Part shown: positions 9,501 to 17,984 of the stretch, in pieces
How positions within the stretch are numbered: position 1 is the stretch's first letter
How the letters are laid out: each line of letters opens with the position of its first letter
Assembly: GCA_017645305.1 (NCBI GenBank)
Contig: JAGCPD010000010.1
Span: 1-64,000 of the forward strand
Length of the DNA stretch: 64,000 nucleotides
Direction: 5' to 3'
Origin: Bacteroidaceae bacterium
GTDB taxonomy: Bacteria > Bacteroidota > Bacteroidia > Bacteroidales > Bacteroidaceae
Program-made: the position numbers and the translations under genes
Notes under the pieces: generated by a model
Told to the model about the DNA's origin: nothing
Databases searched by the model: none
The model's input: the letters and a program-made list of their open reading frames with translations, nothing else

Positions 9501-10556
9501 GCAGACGCCATACTTGTCGAACTGGTGGGAAGTTGCATTCACGCTGCCCTCGTTGGAGAAGGTAAGATTAGCTTCGCTCTTGCCATCACAACCTGTGGGA
9601 CCGTTAGCATAGACCTGACCGCTACCGAATGCTGCGGGAACGGGGAACGGGTCTGTACCAATCCGCTGAACCCAGGCAATACGGCTCTGGTCGTTGTTCA
9701 GCTGGTAGCAGATGCGACCGTCAGCCAAGTTGTCGTAAGCCACAACAGTTACGGCAGGGCTGGTGCCACCCCAGTCAACAGTGACATAGTTGTTGTAGCA
9801 GGCACCTTTGGGACGGTTAGCATACGGATTTGAATTGTACGTCTCAACATCAATGGCTGCCATACAGCCCTCGTTACGTGCGAGGTTACTGCTGTGACCG
9901 TTGGAGGCGTCGGTGTAGGCGAAGGAACTGCCATCGCTGACAACCAAGCAGTTCACTATATTGGTGCGCTTCTCTGCCCAACCAACAACACCGCCGCAAT
10001 TGGTGGTGGTTTCGCCCATGATAGCAATCTTTGCTAAACAGTTCTCAACGGTACAACCGCCATAACCAACAGCAACGATACCGCCGTGGGTGGCATCGCC
10101 TGGTACAGAACTGTTGATGGTCACATCGGCATAGCAGCCACGGATAATACCGTAGTTGCGAGCCACGAGACCGGCAGCGAACTTGTTACTGGTAGTGATC
10201 GTTCCCTCCACCTTCAGGTTCTGGATGACAGCGCCGAAGCCAGTGTAGCGGAAAAGAGCTGCATTTATCTCTTCGGGGAACATGTTGATTTTGATGGTGT
10301 GTCCGGCACCCTCGAAAGTACCTTGGTATGGATTGGTTTCTGTACCAATCATCGTACCGTCGATGCCCCTGTCAATGTCGGCTGTCAGCACGGCATTGGC
10401 ATAGACATTACCATCATTCACGAGCACTGCAAACTCTTCCAAGTCGGCAGCCGAACTAATCTGATAGACACCATTCACTTCGGAAAGTGCCCATGCAGAC
10501 ATGCTAACGACCATCATAATGGCCATCATGCACATTTTAAGTAGTTTTTTACTCAT
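3579..10556 (-). CDS. Giant secreted GLUG/beta-helix protein A (2,325 aa), function unknown
   Basis: A signal peptide (MSKKLLKMCMMAIMMVVSMS, then AWA) is followed by a GLUG block (about 28-340) rich in FEGAGHTI, GGIVA and VENC strands. An H-x-F-x-x-G-x-C-x-x-CGC linker (345-360) and a second GLUG block follow. Then come PPHTFVDGWCTVCG (near 690) and a third GLUG block to about 990. Next are a helical region (1000-1155), a galactose-binding-like module starting LIPNSDFSKKNEGW (1157-1365), FIVAR-like helices (1365-1475) and a fourth GLUG block (1525-1800). A propeller-like region (1890-2260; DIRFTEDGRLFVARASG) and the tail YNIAGQRVSKAQKGIYVVDG end the protein. The tail resembles the end of type IX secretion sorting domains. 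Export to the surface is likely; adhesion or glycan binding is inference. It is one of three tandem paralogues, with its own promoter and terminator. Confidence 0.9.
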   Translation of the reverse strand: MSKKLLKMCMMAIMMVVSMSAWALSEVNGVYQISSAADLEEFAVLVNDGNVYANAVLTADIDRGIDGTMIGTETNPYQGTFEGAGHTIKINMFPEEINAALFRYTGFGAVIQNLKVEGTITTSNKFAAGLVARNYGIIRGCYADVTINSSVPGDATHGGIVAVGYGGCTVENCLAKIAIMGETTTNCGGVVGWAEKRTNIVNCLVVSDGSSFAYTDASNGHSSNLARNEGCMAAIDVETYNSNPYANRPKGACYNNYVTVDWGGTSPAVTVVAYDNLADGRICYQLNNDQSRIAWVQRIGTDPFPVPAAFGSGQVYANGPTGCDGKSEANLTFSNEGSVNATSHQFDKYGVCSVCGCFDFHMFEFDDATKFDKTDRSVLLGTVEDIDKVEGWNRIANGFRLNMKMVNDIEYIAEPGKYIFNPSDWIDGNFNGQGHVFTIGMSEVNNPAGLFPEMTGNIENLILHGDIQTNGGHTGSVCGNARNALIRNVYSDVDITSTVVGDNTSGGLFGWMGDKEKRVENCIYAGTFTLPGAEGGAHCARVGGIAGWTATKTYITNCALLGNIIGAGDQTLDDDTENSQNIARYPGNVVTENVYVVNPISGNYVSDHDKYIHYENEAGIASGELAFLLNSSKSGLDRFYQLIGTDPEPMPIKKEGALVYSTASSFRCDGTPLGSGGYSNDPSGTAVIPPHTFVDGWCTVCGQMDENYLTPVDGWFEVSNGAQLTWWSVYASAHTDAKVRLTEDIDMTGYMERFVPAEIFVGVFDGQGHTISNFVIDSNKQYQGLIGVIGNGAVIKNFIFDESCSIAGDAFCGIVGGTSGSGDIYIENVGNEGTVTTINQNAAGILGVDQGGSMTLHIKNCWTTGPIYGGRESGAMCGYSSNASEVINCWSTSYLPQSAIYSNDSFTRGGASVINCYEADIEGVADNKQQHKNPADERRRVNRITPEEVISGALCYNLNGKQFSNPDWYQTLEDDEHPYPFDGHGVVVNAVDQYFSIPNDDLESIISAVQTSERERFVDVIATQSLLNDWDEMVEALDNITTLPEFADAIDSMGIKKTEIENNIKVYQAYITKCEEIRAYLASNQTFYGTLREALEYYLAEENADEPSDENPLGTFGYIVEEHTATAEEIKEETERVAQWLAAAIASDIAPGADISSLIPNSDFSKKNEGWTNGFGNSWGQAQNEAGTFVGVEAWNVTGDMYQTVENMKPGYYLVGINGAFRPSNNRYSTNYAAGIYANGVFNYFPTIIEDYIAVADTVDQVNCNLHGKGALDLPVYDDFESTNDDLGAELIGYVVQGETGMAIAAMADRYKAFTIANVGEDGKLTIGIKNPGTKYSNDWTGWGPLKVIYCGKEGEEVDKAFATVLENMGERAKTILDFDYDNGVDMDNAAAAPNFSAELREELEATVAQAESAETVEDKADFAAKISEIFQKIYEGKQAYISLAIKARSLDALQLGNLALVEKDTETGEWIETGEMVFSEEEINGTFDIYDELCMGWFGGIYSTEEAKNPEILNNPAITKIIPTIDEDGYYLIGTPKQFVTYRAIASEVDKYAKGKLTADIDLTGIAMLPIGHNRGEAAQHIFSGEFDGQGHALTNVFIDDANIPSGEYAEPATLFYELQNATVKNFKLTGEMYTSHQFSGPITRWMSGKSTIDNCEIEVAMHFASNLAGDASSGGVIGRNGSANSLISNCLVRSHLIGEGENPIWYVGGVAGWADASLAITNTLILSEYTNVGVDGDNSRTISRGTKCTPTNVFVSQYFREAEGTLVTAEQLASGDICWKLNGNTADGAHWFQKLGTDLTPHLFSGSQVWKYGDEFVNVRPNIQLNAFASNLSSATNANQVVVAYTLNAEAKNGAINFYAGDELKYSHVLKGGDLMAGGHEIAIDNSLLGVAAGTEMTYELDVTGLGVTKPTKIGESYKVWGPYGLAINNNPASKGFGQVLMLESYPQEIKDTYMSYEKPGALYAFDINFQPINAADGTPGFYGGLPIKGETPLAIAGTYQYDLKDIRFTEDGRLFVARASGTSNSSVYEINPEDLDEPWKPIFKGGTLDEATGITYVGDQEQNRMALSLAFEGKGEDLKMYVLGGQRSNGDYGFADYNCSVYNLGTATEWTGAPSANFEPLDGKYTYSPVDVGIYEDGQGGLWYIQRRSDVSAERPALKHFDATGQEDYSNINNASVGSRIAVTADGQYIAIPTGNGTIVLYETNYVPRENKMIFLNPKQIINVGESRITALSFDYANNLYVASASSETFSRYAIPSWNDNKTVTPAPEGFTVGTESGDPDAIKSVDGNTIANGTIYNIAGQRVSKAQKGIYVVDGKKVSVK

Positions 10557-10624
10557 AGAACGAATTAGTTAAGTTAACAATAAATTATGTAAATAAAATG
10601 TGTTGTTCCGATTTAATAGTCTCA

Positions 10625-10655
10625 CAAATATAAGAATATTTTACATTGCATCAAG
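10625..10655 (-). promoter_or_regulatory. Promoter of giant protein A
   Basis: On the minus strand, CTTG (one mismatch from TTTG) precedes TATATTTG (10632-10625) by 19 bases, about 69 bases before the ATG. The same block is almost identical at 17778-17808 before paralogue B, so promoter and leader were duplicated with the gene. Confidence 0.65.
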
Positions 10656-10708
10656 CTTTTATAGGGATTTTTTTACAAATAAAGTGTTGGATGCTAAGCT
10701 GAGATAGT

Positions 10709-10753
10709 AAAAAACACGAAAAAGGGGAGTGTTTTACCCCCCCTTCTTCGTGC
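10709..10753 (-). terminator. Intrinsic terminator of giant protein B
   Basis: On the minus strand, GCACGAAGAAGGGGGGG pairs with CTCCCCTTTTTCGTG, followed by a T-run (TTTTTTAC). A second small inverted repeat (AGCCAA-ACGAGC-TTGGCT) at about 10807-10824 lies between the stop codon and this hairpin and is partly conserved after all three paralogues. Confidence 0.9.
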
Positions 10754-10830
10754 TTATAGAATGAATTTACTTAATTAACTTCGTCAAGCTTCCTTCCATT
10801 CGGAAGAGCCAAACGAGCTTGGCTTTTCTC

Positions 10831-13800
10831 TCACTTAACCGAAACCTTTTTACCGTCAACTATGTAGATGCCCTTCTGAGCCTTGCTTACACGCTGACCG
10901 GCAATGTTGTAGATGGTACCGTTAGCAATGCTGTTACCATCAACGCTCTTGATAGCATCGGGATCGCCGCTCTCCGTGCCTACTGTGAAGCCCTCGGGAG
11001 CAGGAGTAACAGTCTTGTTACCGTTCCAGCTGGGAATAGCGTAGCGACTGAAAGTCTCGGAGCCGGCAGAGGCAACATACAGATTGTTGGCATAGTCGAA
11101 TGCCAAGGCTGTGATGCGGGTCTCGTCAACGTTGATCGTCATAACAGGAGTGAGGAAAATCTTACCGGTAGCCAAGAGTACGTAGTTATTCTCATAAAGA
11201 ACAATCTTGCCGCTGCCCTGTGGAATAGCAATGTACTGACCGTCTGCACTGATGGCAATCTTGCCGCTATTGGTGGAGGTGAGGTTGCTGTAGTCTTCCT
11301 TACCAGTAGCATCGAAGTGCTTGAGAGCAGGATTAACCTCTGTGTTGCGATTCTGAATGAACCAGAGACCGCCCTGACGGTCCTCGTGAATACCCACATC
11401 TGTCGAAGAATAGGTATAGACACCATTTAGAGGCTCGTAGTTGGCAGAAGGAACGCCTGTCCATTCGGTAGCAGTACCCAGGTTGTAGATAGAGCAGTTG
11501 TAGTCGGTTGTGTTGTTTCCACCGTCGCTGCGCTTTCCACCCAAGACGTACATCTTAAGGTCTGCACCCTTGCCTTCGAATGCCAGACCAAGTGCCATGC
11601 GGTTCTGCTCCTCATCGCCTACGTAGGTGATACCTGTAGCTTCATCCAGTGTGCCACCCTTGAATACGGGCTTCCAAGGCTCGTCAAGGTCTTCCGGATT
11701 AATCTCATAGACTGAGCTATTGTCGGTACCGGAAGCACGAGCCACGAAGAGACGGCCATCCTCGGTGAAGCGGATGTCCCTGAGGTCGAACTTGTAGTTG
11801 CCGGCAATAGCGAGAGGAGTCTCACCCTTAATTGGGAGACCACCGTAGAAACCTGGAGTGCCGTCGGCCGAATTGATGGGTTGGAAGTTTACATCAAATG
11901 CATACAGGGCACCAGGCTTTTCGTAGGAAATGTAGGTATTCTTTATCTTTTCGGGATAAGACTCTGCCATGAGTATCTGGCCGAAGCCCTTGCTGGCAGG
12001 ATTGTTGTTGATTGCCAATCCATAAGGACCCCAAACCTTGTAGCTCTCGCCAATCTTGGTAGGTGCAGTAACACCCAAAGCAGTAACATCTAGCTCATAC
12101 GTCATCTTTGTTCCTGCAGCAACTCCTAACAGGCTGTTGTCAATGGCAATCTCATGACCGCCAGCATAGAGGTCGCCGCCCTTCAGTACATGAGAGTACT
12201 TCAATTCGTCTCCTGCATAGAAGTTAATGGCACCGCTCTTAGCCTCGGCATTCAACGTGTAGGCTACTACAACCTGATTTGCATTGGTGGCTGAACTCAG
12301 ATTAGATGCAAAAGCATTGAGCTGGATGTTAGGACGGCTGTTCAGATATTCATTGCCATTCTTCCATACCAGGCTGCCACCAAACAGATGAGGTGTAGCA
12401 TCCTTCTCCAATGTTTGGAACCAATGAGCATCCTCAACCATCTCTCCGTTCAGCTTCCAGCAAATCTCACCGCTTGCCAGCTGCTCTGCAGTAACCTTTG
12501 TTCCCATTGTGCCACTTGAAGTGTTGTCACCCTGTATTATATTCAGATAGTAAACATTGGTTACGGTACAGTATCCGTCGTGACGGCATACGGTGTTAGA
12601 ACCGGAACCGCTAACGGTATAGTCGGAGAGAATCAAGGTGTTCTTGATATTGAAGTTTGCATCGGACCAACCGCAAACACCTCCGCAACTGGTAGTCATG
12701 ATGCCTTCATCGCAAAGTATTGAACAATTGACGAGACAGTTGTTGACAACAACATCAGCACCACTGGAGTGGTTGACACCGATGATACCACCATGAGTAC
12801 CGTCACCATCAACACCAGAGTGCATAACAACAGCTATCTCACAGTTCTCAATGGTTGTCTTTTGGGATGTATAGCCAGTAAGGCCGGCCATATACTTGTT
12901 GCTGGAGTAGTACTCGCCTGTCAGTTTCAGGTTCTTGACGGTGGCATTCTGCAACTCATAGAATAGTGCACAACGCTCACCCCAGCTGATATAGACATTA
13001 GAGAGGGTAAAGCCCTGACCGTCGAGCACACCAGCATAGATGTTGGCACTGTTGCCAATGGGCTCCATAGCAATACCCGTCATGTCAACGTCGTTCATGA
13101 GCTTACCCTTGGCATACTTGTCAACATCATTGGCAATAGCACAGAAGACAACAAACTGCTTAGGAGTAGAGATGAGGTAGAAGCCTTCTTCGTCCTGAGC
13201 AGGAAAGGCTTCCTTAATTACAGGATTGTTCATGCCTTCCGGATTCAGAGCCTGCTCAGTACTGTAGGTACCGGAAATGTATGCATCGAGCAAATCCGCG
13301 TTGAGCGTGTAGAATGCTTCCGTCTCATCGTCACTGAACAGAAAATCTCCAGTCTCTATCCATTCGCCGGTTTCAGCATCTTTCTCTACCAAAGGCAGAT
13401 TGTGATTTACAATAACCGAAAGGGCATTGGACGTATTGTAAAGTCTCACGTAAGCCTGCTTACCCTCATAGATTTTCTGGAAGATATCAGAGATTGCTGC
13501 AGCCACGTCTGCCTTATCTGCCACAGTTTCTGCTGACTCTATCTGAGCGACAGCTGCTTCAAGTTCACCTCTTAGTTCCTCTGGGAAATTGGGAGCTGCT
13601 GCTAGAGGGGCATCATCGTCCCAACCCTCATTAAATTCATAAGCAAGAATTGTCTGGGCACGGGCACTCATGTTTTCAAGCACTTGGTCAAGAGCCTCGC
13701 CAGACTTCTCAGCATCGTCGCCACAATAGATTACCTTGAGGGCACCCCAGCCAGTCCAGTCTCTGTCATATTTGGTGCCCGGGTTCTTGATACCGATGGT

Positions 13801-16800
13801 AAGTTTGCCGTCTTCGCCTACATTTGCAATGGTATAAGCCTGATAGCGGTTTGTCATTGCAGCAATAGCCATACCTGTTTCGCCGTGAACAGCATAGCCG
13901 AGAATGCCGTCTTCACCCTCTGTAGAGAAGCCGTCATCATAAATAGCGAGGTCGTGGGCACCTGCACCGTGCAGGTTACAGTTCACCTGGTCAACAGTGT
14001 CAGCAGCAGCAATGTAATCCTCGATTACCGTGGGGAAGTAGTTGAATACGCCGTTAGCATAGATACCAGCAGCATAGTTGGTACTGTAGCGGTTGTTGCT
14101 GGGACGGAAGGCACCATTGATGCCAACCAGATAGTAACCGGGCTTCATGCTTTCAATGGTCTGGTACATATCACCTGTTACATTCCAACCTTCAACGCCA
14201 CGAACGGTGTTGCCCTTCTCGTCCTTAACCTCACCATAACTGGTACACCAGCCATTGGTCCAATTATCCTTCTTTTGGCTAAAGTCGTAGTTAGGAATCA
14301 ACTTGCTGACATCAGAACCTGGAGAATAATTTACGATGGCAAGAGTAAACAACTCATCTACATGTACAATCTCTTTCTCAACCAAAGAATCGGGAAGTTC
14401 GTGAGTTTCCTTAATCTCTAAGTAGTCGTTTTCGAGATACTCCTCAAGATTGTCGCGACCAGGACCTTCTACGTCGGGATGATCCTCTAAATAAGTCTTA
14501 ATTTCCTCACACTTGGCTATATATTCCTGATATACCTTGACACTTGCGCTAACAACTTTCTCATATACATCCAAAGAGTCAATTGCATCTGCCAGCTCAA
14601 GAATATCCTTTATTTTGTCAAGTGCGTCTATCTTTTCCTTCATGGTGTCTATAACTCCAGTGTAGGCTATCACGTCATCCGAAACCTTCTCGGAATAAAG
14701 TTCGTTGAAAGCAAGAATGACATCGGGAAATGTCTCCTCGCTAACTGTCATATACTGCTCACCAACGCGTACAACGGTTCCGTGTGAAGGATCCGGGAAA
14801 GGATACGCATCCTCATCCAGGTTCTGATACCAGTAAGGAGTGCGGAACTGGCTGCCGTTAGCACGCCAAGCAAGAGCACCGCTTGCAAAGTCCTTCTCAC
14901 TTACAGTTGGCACCTGAGTTCCATAGCGAGCGTAGCAATTCGTGAAGGTGGCACTGTTGTAACGTGCAAAGTAGTGGTCATCGTCCTGAATACCCGTCAC
15001 CTCACCAACTGCGAAACAGTTGGTTACCTCGGCATAGCTACCAAGCCAACCAGAGAACGAACCATTCTCTTTCTCGCCATAGACGTTACCGACCATACCG
15101 CAATTATCGATAGTAACATGGCATGCAGAACTCATTACACAACCAAATACACCGGAAGCATTGGGACCACCATTGGCTGTTACATCACCGCACATCATGA
15201 CGCCCTTGATGATAACGTGACCAGCCCAAGGAGCTGTCATACCAACCAGACCGATATAGCCGCGACCGCGGAGGGAGCAGCTCTCGTCAAGCACCACATC
15301 TTTAATATATACACCTTCGGCTGCACGTGCGTCAGCATCGCTGATGCCGCCGAAGCCCTTGCTGGGCAGGCTGTTCATCACACCGATAAGACCAACACCG
15401 TTGCCCTCGGGCATATCAACGTTGAGGTTGCTGATGACGTGGAACTGGCCATCGAAGCATCCATAGAAAGGTACTGCTTCGGTACCTACGCTTGCCCAGC
15501 GTTCGCTGTAGCCGCCCATGTCAATGTCGTCGGTCAACTTTGCACTGGCATCCAGATGCTTGGAAGCATAGTGGCTCCACCATAGAAGCTCTGCACCGTT
15601 GCTGATTTCGAACCAGCCATCCACAGGAGTCATGAAGTCTTCCTGCAAACCATTGCAGACGGTACAGAAACCGTCCTCATATTTGTGCGGGGGCAAAACG
15701 ACTTCACCGGAAGGCGTATTGGTATAAACAGTTGCACCTACGGGCGTTCCATCACAAAGATAGCTTGCGGCAGAAGTATAGACTAGTGCACCTTCCTTCT
15801 TGATGGGCAATGGACATTCATCCTCACCAATCTTCTGGTAGAAACGCTCTATACCGCCCTGCTTGCCGTTTAAGAAATAAGCGAGCTGACCATTCTTAAC
15901 GCCTTCTTCTCCATCCTCGAACAGGATGAACTTGTCGTTGTCGCCGAAACCATAGTCTTCGATACAATAGACATTCTCGGAAGACACATTACCCGGGTTA
16001 CGGGATATGTTCTTCGAGTCGCCGATTGCATCGTTGAGCGTTCCGATGAAAGCGCAGTTGGTAAGATAGGTCTGGCCGGAAGCCCAGCCGCAGAAGCCAG
16101 CGAGACACTCCGTATTGCCAGTACCGTTGATGTTACCTGCATAGATAACATTCTCGACGTGGGTCTTTGATTCAGACACAGCGATGATACCTGCCGAAGT
16201 GTTGTCGCCTGCAAGGCTACAGTTGATATCGATGTCGGAGAATACGTTGCGGATAATCACCTTGTCGCTATAGGTATGAGAGGTGACGGAGGCCGCAAAC
16301 TTGTTGACAGAAGAAATCGAGCCGTGCATGATGACGTTCTCGAAGATTCCAGTCATCTTGGGAATGAAGGAAGAGTTTTCGCCTGCATCAGCCATGCCGA
16401 TTGTGAGTTCATGGCCGTCGCCATTGAAGTTACCGTCAACCCAGTTGCTGGCATTGAAGATAAGCTCACCGTCGGGAGCAATGCACTCAATGTCGTTCGC
16501 CATCTTCATATTGAGCTTAAAGCCATCACCTACACGGTTCCAGCCTTCACAAATAAAGATGTCGTCTTCGCTATTCAGCAGGACAGTTCTGTCTGTTGGG
16601 TCAAACTTTGTTACATCATCAAACTCAAATGCATGGAAGTTGAAGCAACCGCAGACAGGGCAAAAGCCATACTTGTCGAACTGGTGAGCAGTTGCCTGAA
16701 CAGTTCCGCTGTTAGAGAAGGTAAGGTTTGCCTCGCTCTTACCGTCACAACTGGTGGTACCAGAAGCATAAACCTGACCACTACCGAAGGCTGCTGGAAC

Positions 16801-17709
16801 AGGGAAGGGGTCTGTACCAATCCTCTGAACCCATCCGATGCGGCTTTGGTCGTTGTTCAGCTGGTAACAGATACGACCGTCAGCAAGGTTGTCGTATGAC
16901 ACAACCGTTGCAGCATTGTTATTGCCCCACTGGTTGGTCACATAATTGTTGTAGTTGGCACCTGCAGGACGGTTGGCGTACGGGTCTGCATTGTAGCTCG
17001 TCAGATCCGGTACACGCACGTTGCCATTGTTACGAGCGATGTTGGCACTTCCACCGTTGGAAATGTCGAAGTTGCTGCCGTCACTGATGACTAAGTTGTT
17101 CACCAGATTGACAGGATTTTCACACCAACCGACAAGACCGCCACAGTTCTGAGTAGTGGCACCGTTGATAGTGAACTTTGCCAGACAGTTCTCGATGAGA
17201 GTACCGCGATAAGCATCGGCCACGATACCGCCATGAGTGGCATCGCCTGCCATAGCACTGACCACATTGACATCAACATAACAGCCGCGAATGATACCAC
17301 TGCTATACACAGCAATACCACCAGCGAACTTCTTGTCTGTAGTGATTGTTCCCTGCACTTTCAGGTTCTGGATAATGGCATGCACACCGACATTGCGGAA
17401 GAGTGCCGTACCATTCTCACCCTGAGAGTACAAATCAATTGTAATGGTGTGACCCTGACCGTCGAAGGTACCCTGAAAGTCTTGACCGTCGCGACCAATC
17501 ATGGATACATCCGTAGCGGGCTTCACTATGTCTGCCGTCAGGACAGCACAGGCATAAGGATCCTCACCATTCACGAGTTCTGCAAAGGCAACCAAGTCCT
17601 CCGCAGTACCAATCTGATAGACACCATTCACTTCGGAAAGTGCCCATGCAGCTGTGGAGACGACACTCAATAGAGCGGTCATACACAGATTTAGTAGTTT
17701 TTTTCTCAT
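10831..17709 (-). CDS. Giant secreted GLUG/beta-helix protein B (2,292 aa), function unknown
   Basis: The start is taken at the ATG at 17709 (MRKKLLNLCMTALLSVVS, then TAAWA) because the eight upstream in-frame codons would precede a complete signal peptide. The module order is as in A: GLUG block, CPVCGC linker near 345-356, GLUG block, PPHKYEDGFCTVCN near 675, GLUG block, and helices from about 985. A galactose-binding-like module then starts at LIPNYDFSQKKDNW (about 1135), followed by helices, a fourth GLUG block (about 1510) and the propeller-like region after RPNIQLNAFASNLSSATNAN (about 1793). The last 50 residues are nearly identical to A and C, while the helical region near 990-1130 is strongly diverged from A. 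This mosaic pattern suggests recombination among copies. Each copy looks monocistronic. Confidence 0.9.
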   Translation of the reverse strand: MRKKLLNLCMTALLSVVSTAAWALSEVNGVYQIGTAEDLVAFAELVNGEDPYACAVLTADIVKPATDVSMIGRDGQDFQGTFDGQGHTITIDLYSQGENGTALFRNVGVHAIIQNLKVQGTITTDKKFAGGIAVYSSGIIRGCYVDVNVVSAMAGDATHGGIVADAYRGTLIENCLAKFTINGATTQNCGGLVGWCENPVNLVNNLVISDGSNFDISNGGSANIARNNGNVRVPDLTSYNADPYANRPAGANYNNYVTNQWGNNNAATVVSYDNLADGRICYQLNNDQSRIGWVQRIGTDPFPVPAAFGSGQVYASGTTSCDGKSEANLTFSNSGTVQATAHQFDKYGFCPVCGCFNFHAFEFDDVTKFDPTDRTVLLNSEDDIFICEGWNRVGDGFKLNMKMANDIECIAPDGELIFNASNWVDGNFNGDGHELTIGMADAGENSSFIPKMTGIFENVIMHGSISSVNKFAASVTSHTYSDKVIIRNVFSDIDINCSLAGDNTSAGIIAVSESKTHVENVIYAGNINGTGNTECLAGFCGWASGQTYLTNCAFIGTLNDAIGDSKNISRNPGNVSSENVYCIEDYGFGDNDKFILFEDGEEGVKNGQLAYFLNGKQGGIERFYQKIGEDECPLPIKKEGALVYTSAASYLCDGTPVGATVYTNTPSGEVVLPPHKYEDGFCTVCNGLQEDFMTPVDGWFEISNGAELLWWSHYASKHLDASAKLTDDIDMGGYSERWASVGTEAVPFYGCFDGQFHVISNLNVDMPEGNGVGLIGVMNSLPSKGFGGISDADARAAEGVYIKDVVLDESCSLRGRGYIGLVGMTAPWAGHVIIKGVMMCGDVTANGGPNASGVFGCVMSSACHVTIDNCGMVGNVYGEKENGSFSGWLGSYAEVTNCFAVGEVTGIQDDDHYFARYNSATFTNCYARYGTQVPTVSEKDFASGALAWRANGSQFRTPYWYQNLDEDAYPFPDPSHGTVVRVGEQYMTVSEETFPDVILAFNELYSEKVSDDVIAYTGVIDTMKEKIDALDKIKDILELADAIDSLDVYEKVVSASVKVYQEYIAKCEEIKTYLEDHPDVEGPGRDNLEEYLENDYLEIKETHELPDSLVEKEIVHVDELFTLAIVNYSPGSDVSKLIPNYDFSQKKDNWTNGWCTSYGEVKDEKGNTVRGVEGWNVTGDMYQTIESMKPGYYLVGINGAFRPSNNRYSTNYAAGIYANGVFNYFPTVIEDYIAAADTVDQVNCNLHGAGAHDLAIYDDGFSTEGEDGILGYAVHGETGMAIAAMTNRYQAYTIANVGEDGKLTIGIKNPGTKYDRDWTGWGALKVIYCGDDAEKSGEALDQVLENMSARAQTILAYEFNEGWDDDAPLAAAPNFPEELRGELEAAVAQIESAETVADKADVAAAISDIFQKIYEGKQAYVRLYNTSNALSVIVNHNLPLVEKDAETGEWIETGDFLFSDDETEAFYTLNADLLDAYISGTYSTEQALNPEGMNNPVIKEAFPAQDEEGFYLISTPKQFVVFCAIANDVDKYAKGKLMNDVDMTGIAMEPIGNSANIYAGVLDGQGFTLSNVYISWGERCALFYELQNATVKNLKLTGEYYSSNKYMAGLTGYTSQKTTIENCEIAVVMHSGVDGDGTHGGIIGVNHSSGADVVVNNCLVNCSILCDEGIMTTSCGGVCGWSDANFNIKNTLILSDYTVSGSGSNTVCRHDGYCTVTNVYYLNIIQGDNTSSGTMGTKVTAEQLASGEICWKLNGEMVEDAHWFQTLEKDATPHLFGGSLVWKNGNEYLNSRPNIQLNAFASNLSSATNANQVVVAYTLNAEAKSGAINFYAGDELKYSHVLKGGDLYAGGHEIAIDNSLLGVAAGTKMTYELDVTALGVTAPTKIGESYKVWGPYGLAINNNPASKGFGQILMAESYPEKIKNTYISYEKPGALYAFDVNFQPINSADGTPGFYGGLPIKGETPLAIAGNYKFDLRDIRFTEDGRLFVARASGTDNSSVYEINPEDLDEPWKPVFKGGTLDEATGITYVGDEEQNRMALGLAFEGKGADLKMYVLGGKRSDGGNNTTDYNCSIYNLGTATEWTGVPSANYEPLNGVYTYSSTDVGIHEDRQGGLWFIQNRNTEVNPALKHFDATGKEDYSNLTSTNSGKIAISADGQYIAIPQGSGKIVLYENNYVLLATGKIFLTPVMTINVDETRITALAFDYANNLYVASAGSETFSRYAIPSWNGNKTVTPAPEGFTVGTESGDPDAIKSVDGNSIANGTIYNIAGQRVSKAQKGIYIVDGKKVSVK

Positions 17710-17777
17710 AGAACGAATTAGATAAGTTAACAATAAATTATTTAATTAAAATGTGTTGTTCCGATTTAATTGTCTCA

Positions 17778-17808
17778 CAAATATAAGAATTTTTTACATT
17801 GCATCAAG
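17778..17808 (-). promoter_or_regulatory. Promoter of giant protein B
   Basis: TATATTTG (17785-17778 on the minus strand) is preceded by CTTG with 19 bases between. The whole leader is near-identical to that of paralogue A. Confidence 0.65.
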
Positions 17809-17862
17809 CTTTTATAGGGGATTTTTTTACAAATAAAGCAATGTATGCAAAGCAAGGGTTGT

Positions 17863-17907
17863 AAAAAAGCACGAAAAAGGGGAGTGTTTTGCCCCCCCTT
17901 TTCGTGC
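17863..17907 (-). terminator. Intrinsic terminator of giant protein C
   Basis: On the minus strand, GCACGAAAAGGGGGG pairs with CTCCCCTTTTTCGTGC around a short loop, followed by TTTTTTAC. It is a close copy of the hairpin after paralogue B. Confidence 0.9.
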
Positions 17908-17984
17908 TTATAGAATGAATTTACTTAATTAACTTCGTCGAGCTTTCTTCCATTCGGAAGAGTCAAACGAGCTTGGCTCTTCTC

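Noticed and set aside
9252..9833. 193-residue plus-strand ORF opposite giant protein A, and similar long antisense ORFs opposite B and C
   Set aside because: They mirror the GLUG repeats of the sense genes, recur at the same places in the paralogues and have no signal or motif of their own.
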